This document shows, in pieces, positions 8,015 to 16,944 of a DNA stretch of 64,000 bases. The stretch is taken from the NCBI RefSeq assembly GCF_024437735.1, contig NZ_JANFQO010000019.1, positions 40,433-104,432 of the forward strand, in the 5' to 3' direction. The notes under the pieces were generated by a model. That model saw only the letters and a list, made by a program, of their open reading frames with translations, searched no databases and had not been told where the DNA came from. Positions within the stretch are counted from its first letter, which is position 1. Every line of letters starts with the position of its first letter. This stretch comes from Tahibacter harae (GTDB taxonomy: Bacteria; Pseudomonadota; Gammaproteobacteria; Xanthomonadales; Rhodanobacteraceae). The translations under genes and the position numbers were made by a program.

Positions 8015-9415
8015 ATGAAACCGCAATCCGCCACGGCCTTCGACGCCGAACTGCTTGCCCGCCACGACCGTCCCGGCCCGCGCTATACCTCGTATCCGCC
8101 GGCCACCGCGTTCACGCCCGAGTTCGGTCCCGGCCACTACCTCGCCGCCGCGCGCGACAGCAATGCCGATCCCATTCCGCGGCCGCTGTCGCTGTATGTA
8201 CATGTGCCTTTCTGCCTTTCGCCGTGCTTCTACTGCGGCTGCACGCGCATCATCAGCCGCGATCCGGCGCGCAGCGAGCTTTACCTGGACTACCTGCAGC
8301 GCGAGATTGAACTGACCGCGCCGCTGTTCGACCGCGACCGCCGCGTACTGCAGCTGCACTTCGGCGGCGGCACGCCCAATGTGCTGGCGCCGCCGCTGCT
8401 GGCGCGGCTGATGCAGCATCTGCAGCAGCACTTCCGCCTGCAGCCCGGCGCGGACGTGGAAGCCGGCATGGAACTGGACCCGCGCAGCTGCGACGCGGTC
8501 TATGTGGAAACCCTGGCCGATCTCGGCTTCAACCGCATCTCCGTCGGCGTGCAGGATTTCAACCCGGCCGTGCAGGCCGCAGTAAACCGTCTGCAAAGCC
8601 TGGAGCAGACCCGCCGCGTGATCGACACCGCCCGCGCCTGCGGCATGCAGTCGGTCAGCGTGGACCTGATCTACGGCCTGCCGCGGCAGACCCTGGAAGG
8701 TTTCGAGCAGACCCTGCGCGACGTGATCGCACTGGCGCCGGACCGCATTGCCATCTACGGCTACGCCCATCTGCCGCAGCGTTTCCGCGCGCAGCGCCGC
8801 ATCCGCACCGAGGATCTGCCCGACACCGCGCTGCGCATCGCCCTGCTCGGCGCCGCCGTGCGCCTGCTCGGCGCGGCCGGCTACGAACATATCGGCCTGG
8901 ATCATTTCGCCCGCGCCGACGATGCGCTGGTCAAGGCGCAGCAGCGCGGCCAGCTGCAACGCAATTTCCAGGGCTATTCCACGCATGCGGCCTGCGACCT
9001 GATCGGCCTGGGCATGAGTTCGATCTCCCATATCGGCGCCAGCTACAGCCAGAACGAACGCGAGCTGTCGGCGTACTACGCGGCGCTGGAGGCGGGCCGG
9101 CTGCCGGTGGCGCGCGGACTGAACATGAGCCCGGACGACCTGATCCGCGCCGACGCAATCCAGCAGATCATGTGCCACGCCCGGCTCGACATCGCCGCAT
9201 TCGAGGCGCGCCATCGCCTGGATTTCCGCAGCCGCTTCGCCGGCACGCTGCGCCAGCTCGCGCCGCTGGCACAGCAGGGGCTGGTCACGCTGTCGCCTGG
9301 CCAGATCACGGTGACGCCCGCAGGCCGCTTCCTGCTGCGTGTGATCGCATTGTGCTTCGACAACCACACCGCTCCCGCAGCGGCAGCCGCCGTGCCGCTG
9401 TCGCGCGCAATCTGA
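8015..9415 (+). CDS. hemN: Oxygen-independent coproporphyrinogen III dehydrogenase
   Basis: 466 residues, a cytoplasmic radical SAM enzyme of heme biosynthesis that converts coproporphyrinogen III to protoporphyrinogen IX without O2. The [4Fe-4S] motif is CLSPCFYCGC (C-x3-C-x2-C-x-C), the HemN form with the extra cysteine that separates it from HemW. The SAM-binding FGGGTPN and the early GPRYTSYPPA substrate-region motif are present, and the C-terminal HemN domain is complete. A perfect Fnr box lies just upstream, and fnr follows about 230 bp downstream. Expression is therefore probably switched on when oxygen falls, supplying heme for the cbb3 oxidase encoded nearby. Confidence 0.96.
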   Translation: MKPQSATAFDAELLARHDRPGPRYTSYPPATAFTPEFGPGHYLAAARDSNADPIPRPLSLYVHVPFCLSPCFYCGCTRIISRDPARSELYLDYLQREIELTAPLFDRDRRVLQLHFGGGTPNVLAPPLLARLMQHLQQHFRLQPGADVEAGMELDPRSCDAVYVETLADLGFNRISVGVQDFNPAVQAAVNRLQSLEQTRRVIDTARACGMQSVSVDLIYGLPRQTLEGFEQTLRDVIALAPDRIAIYGYAHLPQRFRAQRRIRTEDLPDTALRIALLGAAVRLLGAAGYEHIGLDHFARADDALVKAQQRGQLQRNFQGYSTHAACDLIGLGMSSISHIGASYSQNERELSAYYAALEAGRLPVARGLNMSPDDLIRADAIQQIMCHARLDIAAFEARHRLDFRSRFAGTLRQLAPLAQQGLVTLSPGQITVTPAGRFLLRVIALCFDNHTAPAAAAAVPLSRAI

Positions 9416-9647
9416 AGCACTGCCGCAGCGAACAGAACGCGGCGCGCGCAGCGGCATCGCCATCGACAGCAACATACCGCCGGACGCGGCCGGATCTTCG
9501 TCGCGCAGGCGCGGCAACGCCTGCGCACTGCCGCCAGGCACGAAAGCGGCAGCGCGGAACCGGCACGCCGCCGGCAACTGCGACATCGTGCCGCGCCGGG
9601 CTTTGGTCGTGGATGACCGCACCGCAGGCAGCCACTAAGCTCGCCGG

Positions 9648-10382
9648 ATGGAACCCGCGCCCGTCATCGACCTGGGCAGCCTGCGCCGCAGTTGCGCGCA
9701 GTGTTCGCTGCGCCAGCTCTGTCTTCCCGTCGGCATCGGCGCCGACGATGTCGACCGCATCGACCGCCTGGTCAAGCGGCGCAAGCCCGTCGCCCGCAAC
9801 GAACGCCTGTTCCATACCGGCAGCGCGATGAATCGCCTGTACGTCGCGCGCGAAGGCGCGTTCAAGACCGTCGCCGGCAACGAGGACGGCGAAGAACAGG
9901 TGATGGGCTTCCATCTTCCGGGCGAACTCATGGGCCTGGATGCGCTGGGCACCGGCCAGCACCGCTGCGACGCGATCGCACTGGAAACCGCGCAGGTCTG
10001 CGAAGTGCCGCTGGAGGATCTGCAGCGGGTCGCCGCCGAAGTGCCCGGCCTGCAGCGCCAGCTGCTGCGCGTGATCGGCTTCAGCATGGGCCGCGACCAG
10101 GATCATCTGGAAATGATGAGCCGGCGCCAGGCCGGCGACCGCGTGATGCTGTTCCTGCACAGCCTGTCGCAGCGCTTCGAGGGCTTGGGCCGCGACGGCG
10201 CCGAATTCTCCCTGCCGATGACGCGCGAGGACATCGGCAGCTATCTCGGCCTGGTCATAGAAACCGTCAGCCGCAGCTTCACCAAGCTGCAGGACGATGG
10301 CCTGATCGCCGTGCGCGGCCGTCAGGTGCGGCTGCTGTCGGCGCGCCGGCTGGCCGAGGCGGTGCACGGCAGGACGAACTGA
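9648..10382 (+). CDS. fnr: Fnr, oxygen-sensing CRP-family activator
   Basis: 244 residues. The N-terminal cysteines that hold the O2-labile [4Fe-4S] cluster are at 16, 19 and 25 (CAQCSLRQLC), with the fourth at 118 in ALETAQVCEVP, aligning with E. coli Cys20/23/29/122. A cyclic-nucleotide-binding fold is followed by a dimerisation helix and a C-terminal HTH. The HTH recognition helix reads GLVIETVSRSF, with the E--SR residues that read TTGAT half sites. Two perfect matches to that site in the window, before hemN and before azurin-ccoN, make it the likely direct regulator of this whole respiratory block. Confidence 0.95.
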   Translation: MEPAPVIDLGSLRRSCAQCSLRQLCLPVGIGADDVDRIDRLVKRRKPVARNERLFHTGSAMNRLYVAREGAFKTVAGNEDGEEQVMGFHLPGELMGLDALGTGQHRCDAIALETAQVCEVPLEDLQRVAAEVPGLQRQLLRVIGFSMGRDQDHLEMMSRRQAGDRVMLFLHSLSQRFEGLGRDGAEFSLPMTREDIGSYLGLVIETVSRSFTKLQDDGLIAVRGRQVRLLSARRLAEAVHGRTN

Positions 10383-10447
10383 TCCGGCAAACCCCGGCAA
10401 CGTTATCTTGTGTAATTTTCGTCGCCGCGCTGGACGCTCCGCCGGCG

Positions 10448-11161
10448 TCAGTGGCAGCCCAGCCCGGCCAGCAACGGCTGCAACAGCGGCGAATGCATCA
10501 GCCAGGGCGCGGCCATGGTCAGCACGCCCGACAGCAGCACCAGCACGCCGCCGGCGCGGCGCAGTCCGGGACGGGCGAACAGGCCGCCCAGGCGCAGGCC
10601 GCTGTAGCTCAGCGGCAGCATGGCCGGCAGCGTGCCCAGGCCGAAGGCCAGCATCAGCAGCGCGGACTGCAGCACATCGGCCTGCAGCCAGGCCGCGAAC
10701 AGCACGGCGGAACTCAGGCCGCAGGGCATCCAGCCCCACAGCATGCCCAGGCCCAGCTGGCGCGCGGCGGTGTTCGCCGGCAGCAGGCGCCGGCGCAGCG
10801 GCGCCAGCCATTGCCACAGCGCGGCGCCGGATTTGTGCAGCGCAGCCAGGCGCCGGCCGCTGTCGAGCAGGCGCAGGGCGATCAGCACCAGCGCTGCGCC
10901 CAGTGCCACGCGCAGCGCCAGTCCCAGCTGCGGCGCCACCATCAGCAGGCCGTGGCCGACACTGCCGACCGCGACGCCGGCCAGCCCATAGCCGAGGATG
11001 CGGCCGCCGTTGATGCGCAGCGCGGCGCCGAAGCCGGGACGCCCCTGCCCGGCCAGCGAACCCAGTCCTGTCGCGACACCGCCGCACATGGCCACGCAGT
11101 GCACGCTGCCGGCAAGGCCGCTGATCAGCGCGGCGCCCAGAGCGAGCCAGTCAATCGGCAT
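10448..11161 (-). CDS. TauE/SafE (DsbD_2-like) membrane protein of the cbb3 assembly operon
   Basis: 237 residues, about six membrane helices. It carries an early GSVHCVAMCGG motif and a later WGWMPCGLSSAVLF segment, both typical of the 'sulfite exporter TauE/SafE' or urease-accessory UreH-like family that routinely closes cbb3 assembly operons. The paired H-C...M-C residues inside the membrane suggest metal, probably copper, or thiol handling during oxidase assembly rather than sulfite export; that is inferred from context. Its start overlaps the end of ccoS by 11 bp, so it is the last gene of the operon. Confidence 0.85.
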   Translation of the reverse strand: MPIDWLALGAALISGLAGSVHCVAMCGGVATGLGSLAGQGRPGFGAALRINGGRILGYGLAGVAVGSVGHGLLMVAPQLGLALRVALGAALVLIALRLLDSGRRLAALHKSGAALWQWLAPLRRRLLPANTAARQLGLGMLWGWMPCGLSSAVLFAAWLQADVLQSALLMLAFGLGTLPAMLPLSYSGLRLGGLFARPGLRRAGGVLVLLSGVLTMAAPWLMHSPLLQPLLAGLGCH

Positions 11162-11312
11162 CGCGGCCAGGCGCCTCGTCGTCGACGAGTATCTGCAGCG
11201 GTGCGCTGTCCAGGTCGTCGAACTGTCCGCCGCGCACGGCCCAGGCGAAGGCGGCGACGGCGCTGCCGAGCAGGAGCACGCTGAGCGGAACCAGCAGCAG
11301 CAGTATCGTCAT
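11151..11312 (-). CDS. ccoS: cbb3 oxidase assembly protein CcoS
   Basis: 53 residues, with one N-terminal membrane helix (TILLLLVPLSVLLLGSAVAA) and the hallmark AFAWAVRGGQFDDLDSAP, matching the family signature F-x-W-A-x4-GQFDDL. CcoS is required to insert heme and copper cofactors into the CcoN subunit. The ATG overlaps the ccoI stop by 4 nt (ATGA), and the 3' end overlaps the TauE/SafE-like gene. The gene is short enough to be missed by automatic callers but is unmistakable. Confidence 0.93.
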   Translation of the reverse strand: MTILLLLVPLSVLLLGSAVAAFAWAVRGGQFDDLDSAPLQILVDDEAPGRDAD

Positions 11313-13681
11313 GGGGCCACCTTGCGCAGACGCAGCGCATTGAGCACGACCAGCAGCGAGGAAGCGCACATGCCCAGCGCCGCCAGCCCCGGCGAGATCC
11401 AGCCCAGCGCCGCGAACGGCAGCGCCAGCGCGTTGTAGGCCAGCGCCCAGGCGAGGTTCTGCCGCACGATGCGGCGCGTACGCCGGGCGATGGCGACGGC
11501 CTGGGGCACGCGCAGCAGGCTGTCGCCGGTGAGCAGCAGATCGGCGGCGCGGTGCGTGGTCACGGCGCCGCCGGCAAAGGCGAAGGAGACATTGGCGCCG
11601 GCCAGCACCGGCGCATCGTTGACGCCGTCGCCGAGCATGGCGACGACATGGCCCTGCTGTTGCAGCTCGCGCGCCCGCACCAGCTTGTCCTGCGGCGACT
11701 GGCGCGCACGGGCCTGGCGTATGTCCAGCACGCGGGCGATTTCCTGCACCGCCGCCGGCGCATCGCCGCTGGCCAGTTCCAGCTGCACACCCTGGGCGCG
11801 CAACGCGGCGGCCAGCGCGGGCGCATCGGCGCGCAGCTGCTGGCGGATGCCGAAGCGCGCCAGCGGGCGCTGACCGTCGCCCAGCCAGACACCGCCGTCG
11901 TCGCGGCCGCCGGCGGCGAAATCGCCGCGGCCCAGCCGGTAATGCAGGCCGGCCACGCGCGCCTGCAGGCCCTGGCCGGCGACCTGCTGCCACTCGCTGA
12001 GTTCCAGCGACTGGTTGGCCGCCGCACCGAAGGCGCTGGCCAGCGGATGCGCCGAACCGGCCTGCAGCGCCGCGGCCAGCTCCAGCGCGCGGGCGCGGTC
12101 GCAGCCGGCAAAGATTTCCACGTGTTCCAATTGCGTTTTCTGCAAGGTCAGCGTGCCGGTCTTGTCCAGCAGCACCGTGTCGACCCTGGCCAGGTTTTCC
12201 AGCGCATCGGCACGCAGCACCAGTACGCCGATGCGGGCCAGGCTGTCCTGGGCCGCGGCCAGCGCCGCCGGTATCGCCAGCGACAGCGCGCAGGGGCAGC
12301 TGACCACCAGTACGGCGAGGAAGATCTCGAACGCGCGCGCCGGATCCTGCGGCCACCACAGCGCGAATGCAGCCAGCGCCGCGAGCAGCAATACACTGAT
12401 GAACCAGGCCGCGACGCGATCGGCGCGGCGCGCCAGACGCGGGCGCAGGGCCTGGGCCTGATCCACCAGGCGCACCAGGCCGGCCAGCTGCGTGGCCGCG
12501 CCGGCCGCGCTCACGCGCAGGCGCAGCGGTGCTTCGCTGCTGCTGCCGGCCAGTACCGGCGCGCCGGGCTGGCGCAGCAGCGGCAGCGATTCGCCGCTGA
12601 GCAGGGATTCGTCCAGCGCCGCCGGCGCATCCAGCAGTACGCCGTCGGCCGGCAGCGCCTCGCCGGCGGCGACGCGCACCCCATCGCCGGCGCGCAGCCG
12701 GGCCAGCGGCACGCGCTCCACGCTGCCGTCGCCGCGTTCGCGGCAGGCGAAGGCCGGCAAGGTATGCGCCAGTGCGTCGGTACGCGCACGGGCGCGGCGC
12801 CGCGCCCAGGTTTCCAGCTGGCGCGCGGCCAGCAGCAGGAATACGAACATCACCGCCGCGTCGAACCAGACATGGGTGCCGCCACGCACGGTCTCCACCG
12901 CACTGGCGAAATACGCCAGAAGGATGGCGCCGCCGGCCAGCAGGTCCATGCTGGCCACACGCTGGCGCAAATCGCGCAGCAGCCCGGCGATGAACGGCCA
13001 GCCGGCGAAGAACACCACCGGCGTGGACACCAGCAGCGCAGTCCAGCGCAGGAAATCCCGCGTCGCCGGCGCCATCTGTCCGGCGCTGTCCAGGTATAGC
13101 GCTTCGGCGAACATCATCGCCTGCATCGCGCCCAGTCCCGCCACGCCCAGGCGCAGCAGCTCGCGCCGGCGCAGCTGCTGCTCGGCGCGCTGCTGCGCGG
13201 GCGAACCGGCCAGCGCGGGCGCAAAGCCCAGCACGGCCATCTGCCGCAGCAGCTGCGGCAGTTCGATGCGCTGCGGATCCCAGCGCAGGCGGACCCGGCC
13301 GGTGGCGGCATTGGCGCGCACCTGCACGCTCGCGTCCATCCGTGTCAGGGCCTGGTCGATCAGCCAGGCGCAGGCGGCGCAGCGCAGCTCGCGCACCAGC
13401 ACGGTCATCTCCAGCCCGCCGGTGACGGCCTGGGCATGGGCGGCGAGGATGTCCGGATGCAGCCATTCGGCGTAGTCGCCGGCGTCGGCCTCCAGCCGCG
13501 CGGCGGCGCCCTGGCGCAAACGGTAATACTGCACAAGTCCCGCATCGCGTATCCACTGCGCCGCGGTGGCGCAGCCGGCGCAGCAGACAGACTGCATCGC
13601 ACCGTCGATGAGCACCTGCGGCGCCTGCGCCGGCAGGGCCTGGCCGCAGTGGAAGCAGGCGCCCGCGCCGTTGGCGTTCAC
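11309..13681 (-). CDS. ccoI: Copper-exporting P1B-type ATPase for cbb3 oxidase
   Basis: 790 residues. In order: an N-terminal Cys-rich zinc-like region (CFHCGQ and VCCAGCATAA), a heavy-metal-associated domain with CAACAW, eight membrane helices, the actuator loop with LLSGESLPL, the ion-channel motif SCPCALS, the phosphorylation site DKTGTLT, an HP motif in AGSAHPLASA and the hinge MLGDGVNDAP. It moves Cu(I) across the inner membrane for loading the CuB site of CcoN. The start is a GTG at 13681 that overlaps the ccoH stop as GTGA; no ATG lies between there and the conserved N-terminal cysteines. The stop overlaps ccoS by 4 nt. Confidence 0.94.
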   Translation of the reverse strand: MNANGAGACFHCGQALPAQAPQVLIDGAMQSVCCAGCATAAQWIRDAGLVQYYRLRQGAAARLEADAGDYAEWLHPDILAAHAQAVTGGLEMTVLVRELRCAACAWLIDQALTRMDASVQVRANAATGRVRLRWDPQRIELPQLLRQMAVLGFAPALAGSPAQQRAEQQLRRRELLRLGVAGLGAMQAMMFAEALYLDSAGQMAPATRDFLRWTALLVSTPVVFFAGWPFIAGLLRDLRQRVASMDLLAGGAILLAYFASAVETVRGGTHVWFDAAVMFVFLLLAARQLETWARRRARARTDALAHTLPAFACRERGDGSVERVPLARLRAGDGVRVAAGEALPADGVLLDAPAALDESLLSGESLPLLRQPGAPVLAGSSSEAPLRLRVSAAGAATQLAGLVRLVDQAQALRPRLARRADRVAAWFISVLLLAALAAFALWWPQDPARAFEIFLAVLVVSCPCALSLAIPAALAAAQDSLARIGVLVLRADALENLARVDTVLLDKTGTLTLQKTQLEHVEIFAGCDRARALELAAALQAGSAHPLASAFGAAANQSLELSEWQQVAGQGLQARVAGLHYRLGRGDFAAGGRDDGGVWLGDGQRPLARFGIRQQLRADAPALAAALRAQGVQLELASGDAPAAVQEIARVLDIRQARARQSPQDKLVRARELQQQGHVVAMLGDGVNDAPVLAGANVSFAFAGGAVTTHRAADLLLTGDSLLRVPQAVAIARRTRRIVRQNLAWALAYNALALPFAALGWISPGLAALGMCASSLLVVLNALRLRKVAP

Positions 13682-14187
13682 GGCTGCCACAGCGCCTGCA
13701 ACTGCGCCGCGCCGGCGCCGGCGGGCAGGCGGCCGCCCAGGCGCCAGCTGCCGTCGGGCGGCTGCAGGCGTAGAGTCCAGGCCGCGGTGCCGGCCGGCGC
13801 GGTCTGGCCTATCCAGCGCGCGCCGCTGCGCTGCAAGGTGATTTCGCGGTCCTGCTGCGCCTGGCTGCTGTGGATCAGGCGCAGCTGCAATTGCTCGGCG
13901 CCGACCGCATCGCGCCCGGACAGGGACAGGCTCAACCTGCCGTCGGCCGCATCCAGCTGCAACTCCGCGACCAGGCCGGCGCGCGCGGCGGCCAGGTCCG
14001 GCGCCAGGTTTTCCTGCTGGATCTGGCCGGTGCGGCGTACCTGCGTGCTCAGCGCATCGGCGCCGCCGGCGCGTACCGCGGCAACCACGATGAGGATGCC
14101 GGCGATCACGCCCAGCGCCGGCAGGCCGGCGACCAGCCAGACCATGGGTTCGCGCCAGGCCGGGCGCACGGTGGTTTGCTGATTCAT
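13678..14187 (-). CDS. ccoH: CcoH/FixH cbb3 assembly protein
   Basis: 169 residues. One membrane helix near the N-terminus (about residues 16-38, MVWLVAGLPALGVIAGILIV) is followed by a periplasmic beta domain. FixH/CcoH proteins interact with CcoN and CcoP and help mature the oxidase and its copper centre. The gene starts inside the end of ccoG (ATGA) and ends inside the GTG start of ccoI (GTGA), so it is translationally tied to both. Sequence conservation in this family is low, so identification leans on topology and operon position. Confidence 0.85.
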   Translation of the reverse strand: MNQQTTVRPAWREPMVWLVAGLPALGVIAGILIVVAAVRAGGADALSTQVRRTGQIQQENLAPDLAAARAGLVAELQLDAADGRLSLSLSGRDAVGAEQLQLRLIHSSQAQQDREITLQRSGARWIGQTAPAGTAAWTLRLQPPDGSWRLGGRLPAGAGAAQLQALWQP

Positions 14188-15746
14188 GGCGAAGGTCCGA
14201 AGAAAGCGGTCTTGACGCGGGTGCCGGCTTGCGGCGCGTCGGCGCTGCGGATCTGCAGTTCCACCTCGCGCCGTCCGCGCGCCTGCGCCGCCGGCGCGAC
14301 CAGGGTGAAGGCCAGGCTCTGCACGCTCTCGGCTGCGGCCTCGACGCGGATGGCGCCGCCGCGCAGTTGCGGGCCGGCGCGGTCGGCCACGTCGATGAGA
14401 TACACCTGGGCGCGGTGGTCCTTGTTGATGAGCTTGAGCGTATAGGCGTTCTCGATGCCGCCGTCGGCAGACACGCGGTACAGCGCATTGCGGTCGCGCA
14501 GCACTTCGGCGCCCAGGGTCGCGCGATGGGTCACGCCCCAGGCCCAGCCGCCGATCAGTACCAGCAGCAGCAGGCCGTAGATCACGATGCGCGGCCGCAG
14601 CACGCGGCTGGGCCTGCCGTCCAGCGCGTTCTGCGTGGTGTAGCGGATCAGGCCGCGCGGATAGTTCAGGCGGTCCATGACCTGGTCGCAGGCGTCGATG
14701 CAGGCGCCGCAGGCAATGCATTCGTATTGCAGGCCGTTGCGGATGTCGATGCCGACCGGGCAGACCTGCACGCACCAGGTGCAGTCGATGCAGTCGCCGA
14801 GTTCGGCCGGCTCCGGCGCAGATTCCGCCAGGTTCAGCGAACCGCGATAAGCGTCGAACGCGCCGGTGGTATTGCGCACTTCGGCCTGGTGCGCCGGCGC
14901 CCGCGCGCTTTCCAGCGCGTGCGCGATCCAGCGCTCGGCCGCCTCCACCGACAGCAGTCCGCGCGCGCGCTCGGCCACGCTGCCCAGGCCGCGCCGGCGC
15001 GCGCCGCGCGCTTCGCCGCGGCGCAGGTCGTAGGCGATGATGAGGCTGTCGCGGTCGAACATGGCGCCCTGGAAGCGCGCATACGGACACATGTACTTGC
15101 ATACCTGCTCGCGCAGGATGCCGGCGTTGCCCCAGGTGGCGAAGCCGTAGAACACCACCCAGAAGGTTTCCCAGCCGCTCCAGTCCAGCGCCGGAAAACG
15201 CAGTGCCAAATCGCGGATCGGAGTGAAGAAGCCGACGAAGGTGAAGCCGGTCCAGGCCGCGAGCACGAACCAGGCGATGTGCTTGCCGCCCTTGCGCAGG
15301 AACTTTTCGCGCGTCCACGGGCCGGCGTCGAGCTTCATGCGCCGGGCGCGGTCGCCTTCGGTCCACCGCTCCACCCACAGGAACACTTCCGTCCATACCG
15401 TCTGCGGACAGGCATAGCCGCACCACAGCCGTCCGGCCAGGGCGGTGAAGAAGAACAGCGAGATGCCGGCGAGAATCAGCAGCAGTGCGAGGAAGACGAA
15501 ATCCTGCGGCCAGAACGCCAGGCCGAACACGTAGAAGCGCCGCGCCGGCAGATCGAACAGCACCGCCTGGCGCTCGCTCCACTGCAGCCAGGGAAACACG
15601 TAGTACATGCCCAGCAGCAGGAACACTGCGGCGCGGCGCAGGGTGTCGTAGCGGCCGCGCACGTCGCGCGGATACACCTTGCCTTCGGCCTGGTACAGCG
15701 AGGCGCCGGCATCGTCCTTGAGCACCACGGGAATGCGGCGGCTCAT
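14184..15746 (-). CDS. ccoG: CcoG cytochrome c oxidase accessory protein
   Basis: 520 residues, a polytopic membrane protein with two bacterial ferredoxin-type clusters (CIDCTWCVQVCP and CIACGACIDACD) and the CcoG-specific WCGYACPQTVWTE segment in the membrane, plus CKYMCPYARFQ. A C-terminal Ig-like FixG domain lies in the periplasm. CcoG is a cupric reductase that supplies Cu(I) to the oxidase assembly chain. It starts 4 nt inside the upstream 99-aa gene and ends 4 nt inside ccoH. Confidence 0.95.
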   Translation of the reverse strand: MSRRIPVVLKDDAGASLYQAEGKVYPRDVRGRYDTLRRAAVFLLLGMYYVFPWLQWSERQAVLFDLPARRFYVFGLAFWPQDFVFLALLLILAGISLFFFTALAGRLWCGYACPQTVWTEVFLWVERWTEGDRARRMKLDAGPWTREKFLRKGGKHIAWFVLAAWTGFTFVGFFTPIRDLALRFPALDWSGWETFWVVFYGFATWGNAGILREQVCKYMCPYARFQGAMFDRDSLIIAYDLRRGEARGARRRGLGSVAERARGLLSVEAAERWIAHALESARAPAHQAEVRNTTGAFDAYRGSLNLAESAPEPAELGDCIDCTWCVQVCPVGIDIRNGLQYECIACGACIDACDQVMDRLNYPRGLIRYTTQNALDGRPSRVLRPRIVIYGLLLLVLIGGWAWGVTHRATLGAEVLRDRNALYRVSADGGIENAYTLKLINKDHRAQVYLIDVADRAGPQLRGGAIRVEAAAESVQSLAFTLVAPAAQARGRREVELQIRSADAPQAGTRVKTAFFGPSP

Positions 15747-16042
15747 GGCGAGTTCCGGTTGATCGCCAGCGGCGGCCGCAGCAGCAGCCAGGTGAACCAG
15801 CTGGAGCTGGCGGTCGCCGCCCAGAATGCAAAGAAGCCCACGGTATACGTCCACTCCCGGCCGAGACTTGCGCCGAACCAGACCAGGCCGTCCCAGTCCA
15901 GCGGATCGACCAGGGCGAATAGCACCGTGGTGCAGACGCCGGCGGCGAAGAAGCTGGGCCATAGCACGGCGCCCCAGCGCTGCAGCCGGGAATACTCCGG
16001 CGGCGGCGCGGGATGTCCGGGCGGGAAGCCGCGCACGGTCAT
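15743..16042 (-). CDS. 99-aa membrane protein between ccoP and ccoG
   Basis: Two hydrophobic segments (about residues 26-45 and 66-90) with a short tryptophan-rich connection (VDPLDWDGLVWFG). It overlaps ccoP upstream and ccoG downstream by 4 nt each, so it is certainly translated as part of the operon. I know no named cco gene with this size and position; most cbb3 clusters go straight from ccoP to ccoG. A small subunit or assembly factor is the natural inference. The proline-rich N-terminus (GFPPGHPAPPPEYSRLQRWG) would face the cytoplasm. Confidence 0.8.
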   Translation of the reverse strand: MTVRGFPPGHPAPPPEYSRLQRWGAVLWPSFFAAGVCTTVLFALVDPLDWDGLVWFGASLGREWTYTVGFFAFWAATASSSWFTWLLLRPPLAINRNSP

Positions 16043-16944
16043 TGCGGCTTGGCCTCGCCGTGCGAACGGCTGTACACCCACGCTGCGACCACGCGCGCGC
16101 GCGCCGGGCCAAGCAGGGCGGCATGCGCCGGCATGTTGCCGTTGCGGCCCAGCACCAGGGTTTCGCGGATGGAATCCGGATCGCTGCCGTAGAGCCAATA
16201 CTTGTCGGTCAGATCCGGCGCGCCCATCAGCGCATTGCCCTTGCCTTCGGGGCCATGGCAGGCCGTGCACAGGCCGGCGAAATGCGCCGCGCCCGCCGCC
16301 GCCTGCTGCGAATCCACCGGCAGGCCGGAGAGCGAACGCACATAGGCGATGGTCTGGTCGATCTTGGCCGCGCTGCCCAGTGCGCCGGCCAGCGGCGGCA
16401 TGGCGGCCTGGCGGCCGTCCATCACCGAGGTCAGCACGTCCTGCGGCTGTCCGCCCCAGTGCCAGATATCGTCGCTGAGATCGGGGAAGCCGCGCGCGCC
16501 GCGCGCATCCGCACCGTGGCAGGCCGCGCAGTGATTGGCGAAGATGGCCTGGCCGTGGCGCAGCGCCACCGGATCCCTGGCCAGTTCCTCGACCGGTTTG
16601 TCCGCATACGGCGCGAAGGCGGCGGCGATGCGCTGGTCGGCCTCGGCCTTGTCCGCATCATGTTCGCGCGCGGAGGTCCAGGCCGACGTGCCGGCCCAGG
16701 CGCCCATGCCGGGGTAATAAATCAGATAACCGACCGCGAACACCACGGTGATGTAGAACAGGCCCAGCCACCAGCGCGGCATGGGCTTGTTGTATTCGGT
16801 GATGTCGCCGTCCCACCAGTGGCTGGTGTCTTCCGGCTTGGGATCGCCGGGCCGGCGCTTGCCGGTCCAGCGCAGCAGCCAGACGCAACCGGCCAGGTTG
16901 AGCACGACGAGGACAATCACATACCACGACCAGGCGCTGCTCAT
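16039..16944 (-). CDS. ccoP: cbb3 oxidase subunit III, diheme cytochrome CcoP
   Basis: 301 residues. Two membrane helices at the N-terminus (about residues 6-26 and 58-76) are followed by two cytochrome c domains with CAACH and CTACH. The conserved PMPRWWLGLFYITVVFAVGY region between the helices is characteristic of CcoP. It accepts electrons from soluble cytochromes or azurin and passes them to CcoO. The ATG overlaps the ccoQ stop, and the TGA overlaps the next gene's start. Confidence 0.96.
   Translation of the reverse strand: MSSAWSWYVIVLVVLNLAGCVWLLRWTGKRRPGDPKPEDTSHWWDGDITEYNKPMPRWWLGLFYITVVFAVGYLIYYPGMGAWAGTSAWTSAREHDADKAEADQRIAAAFAPYADKPVEELARDPVALRHGQAIFANHCAACHGADARGARGFPDLSDDIWHWGGQPQDVLTSVMDGRQAAMPPLAGALGSAAKIDQTIAYVRSLSGLPVDSQQAAAGAAHFAGLCTACHGPEGKGNALMGAPDLTDKYWLYGSDPDSIRETLVLGRNGNMPAHAALLGPARARVVAAWVYSRSHGEAKPQ

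Noticed and set aside
6914..9622. 902-codon open frame on the minus strand opposite the deacetylase and hemN genes
   Set aside because: It is antisense to two genes with full catalytic motifs, and its own translation is low-complexity (R, A, Q, G-rich) without any domain; long antisense frames are expected at this GC content.
10448..11161. True sulfite exporter function for the TauE/SafE-like protein
   Set aside because: Its place at the end of the cbb3 assembly operon and its intramembrane Cys/His/Met residues fit metal handling better than sulfite transport.
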